From: Pegoplata infirma
Lineage: Eukaryota; Arthropoda; Insecta; Diptera; Anthomyiidae
Direction of reading: 5' to 3'
Assembly: GCA_963921195.1 (NCBI GenBank)
Contig: OY992539.1
Location: 43,072,657 to 43,136,656 of the forward strand
Length of the DNA stretch: 64,000 bases
The notes beneath the pieces were generated by a model. The model did no database searches. It had not been told where the DNA came from and saw nothing but the letters and a program-made list of their open reading frames with translations. Position numbers and translations under genes: made by a program. How positions within the stretch are numbered: the first letter of the stretch is position 1; every line of letters starts with the position of its first letter. Of the stretch, positions 56,772 to 64,000 are shown one piece after another.

Positions 56772-58512
56772 TCTATATATATAAAAATGGATGTGTGTAT
56801 GTATGTATGTATGTATGTATGTATGTATGTTCCGTATGGACTCGAAAACGGCTGGACCGATCTTGATGAAATTTTCAGGGAATATTCAGAATAGCCTGGC
56901 GAGTAACACTGTCAAGTCGGATTTTTGATTTTCCGTCTGTGGGCGGAGGGGCGTGGCAAAATCCAATTTTTGCATTCCACCACTAACGACATCTATATAT
57001 AAAAAACGGATGGACCGATTTCGATGAAATTTATAGCAAATATAGTACTAACTGAGTACTCACTATGTGCCAAATTTGAGCGTTATCGGACAAAGTAGCG
57101 TAAAATGCCATGCAACTTTGTATTGAATTGAAAGTTATTTCAATAATGCAAAAAATGGATATATGTATGTTCCTTATGGACGCGAAAATGGCTGGACCGA
57201 TCTTAATGAAATTTTCAGGGAATATTCAGAATAGCCTAGAAGTAACACTGTGCAGTCAGATTTTTAATTGTTTGCTTGTGGGCGGAGGAGCGTGGCAAAA
57301 TCGAATTTTTACATTGCACCACTAATGACATCTATATATAAAAAACGGATAAACCGATTTTGATGAAATTTAAACCAAAGATAGTACTAAGCAAGTACTA
57401 ACTATATGCCAAATTAGAGCATGATCGGACAAGGGCGTAAAATGCCATGCTTTTTTGTCTGTGGGCGGAGGGGTTGGTCAAAATCGAAGTTTTACATTGA
57501 ACCACTAATGACATCTATATATTAAAAACGGCTGGACCGATTGATGAATTTTAAACCAACGGTAGTACTAACCAAGTACTAACTGTGTGCCAAATTAGAG
57601 CGTGATCGGACATTGGCGTAAAATGCCATGCCCCTTTGTATTGAATTGAATTTTATTTCTGCATGCTTCGCAATAACGCAAAAACTGTTGATTAGATTTA
57701 AATTTTTAGCACTGACAGTATTAACCGAGTGGCCATGTTATGCTACGATTGGAAAAAGGGGCGTAAAATGCCACGCCCCTTTGTACTATACTGGACATTG
57801 TCTGCCTGTTTCGCAATCACACAAAAACAGCTGAACCGATTCTCTTGACATTTTCACTACATACAGTGCTAACCAAGTGCATATGTAGGCCATATAAGAT
57901 CGTTATTGGAAAAAGGGATCAAAATTGCAACGCCCTTAGTACTATACTGACCACGATTGAACAAAGAGGCGTAAATTGCCACGCACCTTTGTTTTATACT
58001 GAACGTTATATATGCCTGTTGTGAAATCACGCAAAAACGGATAAGCCGAATCTGTCAATACTGATAGAACTAACCGAGCGGGAACTGTAGGTCATATGTG
58101 TAGCCCGGTTCGGCAAAAGGGTTTACAATATCACTCCTGTTCTTCATAAATAAAAAGTTATTTGCTCCTCTTTCCAATCACACAAAAACGACAAAACTAA
58201 TGTCAATGAAATATCTAATCGAGGATGCAGCAATGAACTTTAGACTATCACGATTCGATAAAAATGCGTTAAATTACATGCCCCTTTATGCTATACTTAA
58301 CGTTATGTCTGTCTGTTTCGAAATCACGCAAAAACGGCTGAACCGATTTTGTTGAGATTTCTCTAAAGATAGTGCTAACTGAGGGTGGAACAAAAGGTTA
58401 CTGGCTGGGACCGGACCCGTGTTTTAATTTTGTCCGACACTATATTTAAATTAAGATGCAATATAAAATAGTTTTTTTCTTAGGGCCAGCAACGCGGACC
58501 GGGTATAGCTAG
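56772..58512 (+). mobile_element. Helitron-like element 1
   Basis: Starts TCTATATATATAAAAATGG after an A and ends GGGTATAGCTAG before a T, matching the Helitron pattern (5' TC, 3' CTRR, insertion between A and T, no duplication). A TGTATGTATG microsatellite follows the 5' end. The interior is a set of diverged repeats of ACGGCTGGACCGATTTTGATGAAATTT and 'GGGGCGTAAAATGCCATGC'. No Rep/helicase ORF, so nonautonomous. Confidence 0.65.
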
Positions 58513-59305
58513 TATTTCTATAAATAACTAGCTATACCCGGTCCGCGTTGCTGGCCCTAAGAAAAACAATGTTTTATATTGCATCTTAATTAGTGTCGGA
58601 CAAAATTAAAGCACGGGTCCGGGTTCAGCTAGTTACCTTTGGTTCCACCCTCGGTTAGCACAATCTATAGAGAAATTTCAACAAAATCTGATCAGCCGTT
58701 TTTGCGTGATTTCGAAACAGACAGACATAACGTTAAGTATAGTACAAAGGGACGTGTCATTTAACGCATTTTTATCGAATCGTGACGGTCTAAAGTTCCA
58801 TGCTGCATCCTCGATTAGTACTATCTGTGCTGCAAATTCCATTGACATCAGTTTTTGTGTGATTGCGAAAAAGGGGGAAATAATTTTTTATTTATGAAAA
58901 ACGGGAGTGACATGTTTTACCCTTTTGCCGAATCGCGCTGTACATATGACTTACAGTTCCCGCTCGGTTAGTTCTATCAGTAGTGACAGATTTGGCTTAT
59001 CCGTTATTGCGTGATTTCAAAATAGGCAGATATAACGTTCAGTATAAACCAAAGGGGCGTGGCAATATACGCCTCTTTGTTCAATCGTGGTTAGTATAGT
59101 AGAAAGGGCGTTGCAATTTTGATCCCTTTATCCAACAACGATCTTATATGGCCTACATATACACTTGGTTAGCACTGTGAAATTGTCAAGAGAATCGGTT
59201 CAGCTGTTTTTGCGTGATTGCGAAACAGGCAGACAACGTCCAGTATAGTACAAAGGGGCCTGTCATTTTACGACCCTTTTTCCAATAGTAGTTTAACATG
59301 TCCTA

Positions 59306-59425
59306 TCAACGACGTATTCAGAGGGTGGCCAACAACAACAACAACATTTTTTTTTTATATTTATTTAAAAACACAAATCTCACGAAAAGAACAACAATTT
59401 TTTTTGTTGTTGTTGGACCCTGAAA
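59306..59425. mobile_element. Short ACAAC-hairpin element, second copy
   Basis: GACGTATTCAGAGGGTGGCC, ACAACAACAACAACA, then TTTGTTGTTGTTGGACCCTG. Same design as 60254-60397, with more diverged ends. Confidence 0.55.
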
Positions 59426-60186
59426 AAACAATCCTACATACTAGGGTATTCAATTAACCGAGGTTCTTGTTTAATCGGTTAATCGAGCAAATAATTAATC
59501 GGGGTTGAGATTTAATCGGTTAATAATCGGTTAAATTTTAATTATTCGGTTAACCGAATAATATAAATATAAAATTTTAATTGAATATAAAACCAAGAAT
59601 TGTATGTACTTTTAAGAATTTTATTAATAAGAAATCTATATCCGCTATGGCGAATCGTTAAATACCCTATATAATGTTAGCCCAAATACAGAATTTTTGT
59701 ATGCCACAATAAAAAATTACCCCAATCCAAATTGGCCCCAAATTCAATGTGATAAAATGTAAAAAAAAAAATAAAGCAATTTTTATAAAAAGGAAAAATT
59801 TACCCAAGTTGAGTTTCCAATTCAGTATATCAACAAAAAAAATTGTTTGGTTTCCAAATTTGTTTTCTTTTATTTTTTAGGGCCGAAATTGCAATAATTT
59901 CATCGGTCGATATCTCCGTAATGAAAAAAGATATCTTGAGGATTCCATAAGTATTTTGATGAAAAAGAGCAGTATTTTGAGATGTGCTGAACTATTTATA
60001 CATATATCATAAAATAATTCGCGGTTTTATAGGATCCCGAACATTGCGAAAATCTAAGTTTATGCAGTATTGTCAATCGAAAATCTATATATCTAAAGAT
60101 GAGATAGATCAGTTCTAAGGTCATATTAGAAAAATATATTTGCTGTTGGCAATGTATAAACAAATGGCTATGGTTACTAACAATAA

Positions 60187-60445
60187 GGGCGGATTACTCA
60201 ATGAAAAGTTAGCTGCTAACTGTCGATTTAACGGAGCCTTGTGTCAACGGCGTATGCAGGACTGTTTTTTCAGGGCCCAACAACAACAACAAAAAAAATT
60301 TTGTTGTTTTTTTCGTGAGATTTGTGTTTTCCAATACATATAAAAAAAATATTTTTTTATTGTTGTTGTTGGGCCCCCCCCCCTGTATACGCCAATGCCT
60401 TGTGTCAAAATTTGTATGAAAAAGTTAAATTTAACGAATTGTTTT
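60187..60445. mobile_element. Harbinger-like MITE, second copy, split by an ACAAC element
   Basis: Begins GGGCGGATTACTCAATGAAA after TAA, like 47833. The match is broken after GAGCCTTGTGTCAA and resumes with CCTTGTGTCAAAATTTG near 60400. The right end is truncated. Confidence 0.65.
60254..60397. mobile_element. Short ACAAC-hairpin element
   Basis: Ends GGCGTATGCAGGACTG and CCCTGTATACGCC, and next to them the simple tracts GGGCCCAACAACAACAACA and TGTTGTTGTTGGGCCC, which are inverted. The host sequence CCTTGTGTCAA is duplicated at its borders. A relative is at about 59306-59425. Confidence 0.6.
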
Positions 60446-62052
60446 AAACCGAAATAACTTTTAAGGACCTCGATAGAATATTTGCTTTACGACGGTTTTA
60501 TACGTTGCTAAAAGAGAGTTTGATAAGTTTTTTCAGCTGAACCGTAATTTAAATTTAAAAAAAAAAAACACAAAATAAAGCAAAAAAATAAGTAAAAGTA
60601 CTAAAAAAAGAAATTTCGGTTAATCGGTTAATCGACACAAATTAATCGGTTTATTTGTTATTTGAAAATTGACAATTTTAATTTATTCGAACAGTTAATC
60701 GACCAAAATTAATCGGTTAACCGATTAACGGTTAATCGATTGAATACCCTACTACATACGTGTATGTGTCCTATAGTTCCGCACTGGTTTAACACTATCA
60801 GTGCTGAAAATTTAATTAAAATCGAACAGTTTTGCGTTATTGCGGAGCATGCAGAAATAACATTCAATTCAATACAAAGGGGCATGGCATTTTACGCCCT
60901 TTTGTCCGATCATGCTCTAATTTGGCACATAGTTATTACTTGGCTAGTACTATCGTTGGTTTAAATTTCATCAAAATCGGTCCATCCGTTTTTTTATATA
61001 TAGATGTCATTAGTATTGCAATGTAAAAATTCGATTTTAACCACCCCTCCGCCCACAGGCAAAAAAGCATGGCATTTTAAGCCCACTTGTCCGATCACGC
61101 TCTTATTTGGCATAAAGTTAGTACTCGGTTAGTGCTATCTTTGGTTTAAATTTCATCAAAATCGGTCCATCCGTTTTTTATATATAGATGTCATTAGTGG
61201 TGCAATGTAAAAATTTGATTTTGCCACGCCCCTCCGCCCACACGCAAAAAATCAAAAATCTGACCGCACAGTGTTACTCCCGGGGCTATTCTGAATATTT
61301 CCTGAAAATTTCATCAAGATCGGTCCAGCCGTTTTCGAGTCCATACGGAACATACATACATACACACATACATACATCCATTTTTATATATATAGATAGA
61401 TAGATTTTTTGAGTTTTTTGTCTACAAAAAAATAACCCACACAAGTAGGTAAAAACTAATAATTTCTCTTTAAAAAATGTCAACAATTTAAAAAAAAACA
61501 TGTAAGAGTGTTAAATTCGGCTGTGCCGAATCATTTATACCCTCCAACATGTAAAAAAAAAAATTAGTGGCGTATTTTTTTGGGAGGGGGCTTTGTCGGG
61601 GGCAGTGGGGGACACCTTCCCTTCTCGAAAAATGTTTACCAATTTATTTGTTATGCTTTTTGCACTAAAGTAATACAATTTTATCATTATTTAAATTATT
61701 TTTGATATCCACGCCCTAAAAAGGTGCCGGGGGGAAAAAAAGTTCCCCGGTCCTAGTGCAGTACTCTAAACTTCTTCTTGCATATATTTGTTTCATTTGT
61801 TTAACAAAAATAAAAAAACAGTTTAAAAAAATCGTGTTTTTCAGAGGTTGGTTTAGTTCCTCAAGGGGGAATTTTTTTCCCCCTGGTCCGATTTTGCCTA
61901 TTTACGAACTTAACCTGCCCAGGACCATAAGACATATTCGTGACAAATGTCTGGAGGCTAGCTGTATTATTTTGGAATGCATCGTTCCATCTACAGACGG
62001 ACGGACGAACATTCACAGAATGTCTTAGAATCGATCATGAATCAATAATATA

Positions 62053-62544
62053 CACACTCTAAAAAACCCATGTAAACTTACTATTATAAATTGGGTAAAT
62101 TTTTGTTGAATAGCACGCATTATGTGTTAATATAAACACTAAATACGTATAATAAATTCAAACCAATTAAACACAGCAAATTAAAAATATTATCCATTAA
62201 TTCAAATATTTTACACACAAATGCGTGAATAAAATTGCTGAACAACATACATCCACACATGTTAAATAACTAAAACGCCAGATAAAACTATAAGCTTCCG
62301 TAGCGTAGTGGTTAAGAAGTGTACTTTCAAATCAGAAGGTGGCGAGTTCGATGCTGGCTGGCGCCGCATGTTTTTTTTTTTTTTGTTTTTTTGTTATATT
62401 TTATTCACCTCTTTTTTATTTAAATTGACCACATGTGGTCAATTTATTCAATTTACACATTCAGAGTAAAATTACCCAATTTATAGTAGGAGTCCAGTTT
62501 CCTACTATAAATTGGGTAAATTTCAACAAATTTTGATTAGAGTG
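62053..62544. mobile_element. 492-bp TA-flanked MITE with tRNA-like module
   Basis: Ends CACACTCTAAAAAACCC and GATTAGAGTG, with TA at 62051-62052 and 62545-62546. It contains CTATTATAAATTGGGTAAAT near both ends and a hairpin CCCAATTTATAGTAGG / CCTACTATAAATTGGG (62472-62520). The tRNA-like module is at 62293-62366. Confidence 0.82.
62293..62366 (+). other. tRNA-like module inside a second MITE
   Basis: GCTTCCGTAGCGTAGTGGTT (A-box-like), ACTTTCAAATCAGAAGGT (possible anticodon arm), GGCGAGTTCGATGCTGGC (B-box-like), followed by a T-run that could stop pol III. Near-identical to 45027-45098. Confidence 0.58.
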
Positions 62545-62637
62545 TATACTTTATGGGGTCCCCGACCGATATTTCGATGGTTTATAAAGGGAATGACAAA
62601 GTGAGTATACCCCCATACTGTGGTTGGAGGGTATAAT

Positions 62638-63780
62638 AACGATCACAAATCATTAAAAATTAAAGAAGAATCACTTATTTTTACTTACACAACAAAAATT
62701 AATGACTTTAAACATTGAATGGCAATGAAAGTCTTTATTTTTTATGTTGTTATTTTTGAAACAAAGAACAGAAATAGTCATTTAAAAAAACTGAGCATTG
62801 AAAAAATGTTTTATCTTTTAAAAACGACAAAACGTAAAACTTTTTAAATAAACTACAAACAGTAAATGACATAATTTTTTGAGTGTATGAAAGAGTCAAG
62901 GGAAAGAAATTTGAAGATTTTTTTTTAAATTTTTTCAACGTTGGAAAAAAGCGCCATTTTTTGCAGAAATGCCAACAATTAAAAAAATAAAAAATAACGT
63001 ACACAAATTATTAAAAATTAAAAAAGAATCACTAATTTTTACTTACAGAACAAAAATGAATGACATTAAAATTTGAATGCTAATGGAAGTCTTTATTTTT
63101 TATGTTGTTATTTTTGAAACAAAGAACAGAAATCGTCATTTGAAAAAAACTGAATATTTAACAAATGGTTTTTCTTTTAAAAACGACAAAACGTAAAACT
63201 TTTTAAATAAACTACAAACAGTAAATGACATAATTTTTTGAGTGCTTGAAAGAGCCAGGGGAAACGAATTTTGAGTTTTTTTCTTGTAATTTTTTGAGCG
63301 TATGAAAAAAGCACCAGTTTTTGCAGAAATGCCAACAATTAAAAAAATAAATAACGTACACAAATCATTAAAAATTGAAGAAGAATCACTTAGTTTTACT
63401 TACACAACTAAAATAAATGACTTTAAGAATTGAATGGTAATGAAAGTCTTTATTTTTTATGTTGTTATTTTTGAAACAAAGAACAGAAATCGTCATTTGA
63501 AAAAACGGAATATTTAAAAAATGGTTTTTCTTTTAAAAACGACAAAACGTAAAACTTTTTAAATAAACTACAAACAGTAAATGGCATAATTTTTTGAGTG
63601 CATGAAAGAGCTAAGGGAAAGGAATTTGGAGATTTTTTTTTAAATTTGTTTAACGTAGGAAAAAAGCGCAATTTTTTGCAGATTTCAAATACCGATATCT
63701 CGAAAACCGTTTAACCGATTTAATTTTTTTCGTATTCGTATTTAGCATTAAAATTAATAAATGTAATGTGCCATAAGCAG
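62638..63780 (+). repeat. 357-bp unit in three tandem copies
   Basis: Copies start at about 62638, 62995 and 63352 with CACAAATCATTAAAAATTAA-type sequence and share CTTTATTTTTTATGTTGTTA and AAACGACAAAACGTAAAACT. A single reverse copy is at 8385-8660. The repeated minus-strand ORFs (75-84 aa) are AT-driven; I would not call them genes. Confidence 0.8.
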
Positions 63781-64000
63781 TGTTGCCATATATCAAGATT
63801 TGCCTTTTTTTGCAAGTATTAGAGGTACTAAAAAAATTTCAAGTGTTTTTCTAAAAAAAAAACAATTTTTTTTGAAAAATTCAACAGTTTTTTTTCAAGT
63901 TTTTCATTATTAGTTAAAACAAGTGAGAGTGTTACATTCGGCTATGCCGAATCTTTTATACCCTCCAAAATGTAAAAAAACAATATAAAAAAAATCCAGG
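63781..64000. mobile_element. Left end of another INE-like element (from about 63918)
   Basis: AAACAAGTGAGAGTGTTACATTCGGCTATGCCGAAT then TATACCCTCC, as at 61498. It runs off the window. The bases before it (63781-63917) are unassigned. Confidence 0.55.

Larger units (their letters stand above)
59442..60751. mobile_element. hAT-like element with 8-bp target duplication
   Basis: Ends TAGGGTATTCAATTAACCG and GATTGAATACCCTA, flanked by CTACATAC on both sides (59434-59441, 60752-60759). Subterminal regions are repeats of TTAATCGGTTAATCG on both ends. It contains a Harbinger-like MITE and an ACAAC element; no transposase ORF. Confidence 0.85.
58528..61396 (-). mobile_element. Helitron-like element 2, inverted, with nested insertions
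   Basis: Reverse copy of element 1: its CTAG end is at 58528, its TCTATATATATAAAAATGG end at 61396. Separated from element 1 by 15 bases, so the 3' ends face each other. Interrupted by an ACAAC element (about 59300-59430) and a hAT-like element (59442-60751). Confidence 0.65.
61498..62638. mobile_element. INE-like element carrying a TA MITE
   Basis: Starts ACATGTAAGAGTGTTAAATT with the hairpin TTCGGCTGTGCCGAA and TATACCCTCC, and ends GTTGGAGGGTATAATAAC. The core has ACAGACGGACGGACGAAC. The TA MITE at 62053-62544 splits the ATATAC/TTTATGGGGTC section. Confidence 0.65.

Noticed and set aside
62293..62366. Functional tRNA gene
   Set aside because: A- and B-box-like parts exist but the stems pair poorly and there is no proper acceptor stem; it is repeated inside MITEs. 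Same for 8751, 45027 and 56690.
62750..63671. Three similar 68-84 aa minus-strand ORFs (possible small gene family)
   Set aside because: They follow the 357-bp tandem units and are AT-driven; similarity is that of the repeat, with no start/stop conservation beyond it.

Overview
This window looks like gene-poor, repeat-saturated DNA from a higher fly (Diptera, Brachycera, possibly a calyptrate). Base composition is very AT-rich. Most of the sequence is transposable elements, many nested in one another, together with tandem arrays. Several elements have a GTCCGTCCGTCTGTC-type core and TATACCC ends, a layout that resembles the INE-1/DINE-1 type repeats of Drosophila. No complete host gene is visible. 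A few short exon-like islands hint that the window may be a very large intron or intergenic region.

0-8 kb: 3' part of a non-LTR retrotransposon (RT end, RNase H, zinc knuckle, CCTAA-type tail), a 27-bp palindromic minisatellite, a pogo/Tigger-like MITE sitting in one copy of a 510-bp tandem duplication, and an INE-like element. 8-22.5 kb: an old, diverged satellite with monomers of about 100-120 bp. It is broken up by a 1.09-kb palindrome, two copies of a foldback element (one complete, with a TAA target duplication), an INE-like element, and a 5'-truncated Penelope-like element (RT plus GIY-YIG endonuclease) that is itself split by a hAT-type element with an 8-bp target duplication.

22.6-29.8 kb: the best preserved item, a complete Ty3/Gypsy LTR retrotransposon. 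It has 1522-bp LTRs with two differences seen by eye, one uninterrupted 1355-aa Gag-Pol ORF, a Lys-type primer site, a polypurine tract and an AGGT target duplication. Its LTR carries a run of nine stem-loops at about 60-bp spacing plus two more downstream. They share a loop of the form GTTANCGAG, while the stems differ in sequence but stay complementary. I regard this as the most interesting structure in the window.

30-56 kb: minisatellites (25 bp; 37 bp; hexamer TTAACA; 37 bp again in the opposite orientation), TA-flanked palindromic MITEs, a hAT MITE, an INE-like element carrying two MITEs, and an inverted pair of non-LTR 3' ends. Two of the TA-type MITEs in the window carry the same tRNA-like module.

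56-64 kb: two Helitron-like elements joined 3' end to 3' end. The second contains a hAT-like element, which contains a Harbinger-like MITE, which in turn contains a short ACAAC element. Then follow another INE-like element with a TA MITE and a 357-bp tandem triplicate. Only the Gypsy element has genes that look able to work together: its LTR supplies promoter and poly(A) signal, and Gag, protease, RT/RNase H and integrase are made as one polyprotein. All other coding remnants are truncated or interrupted.
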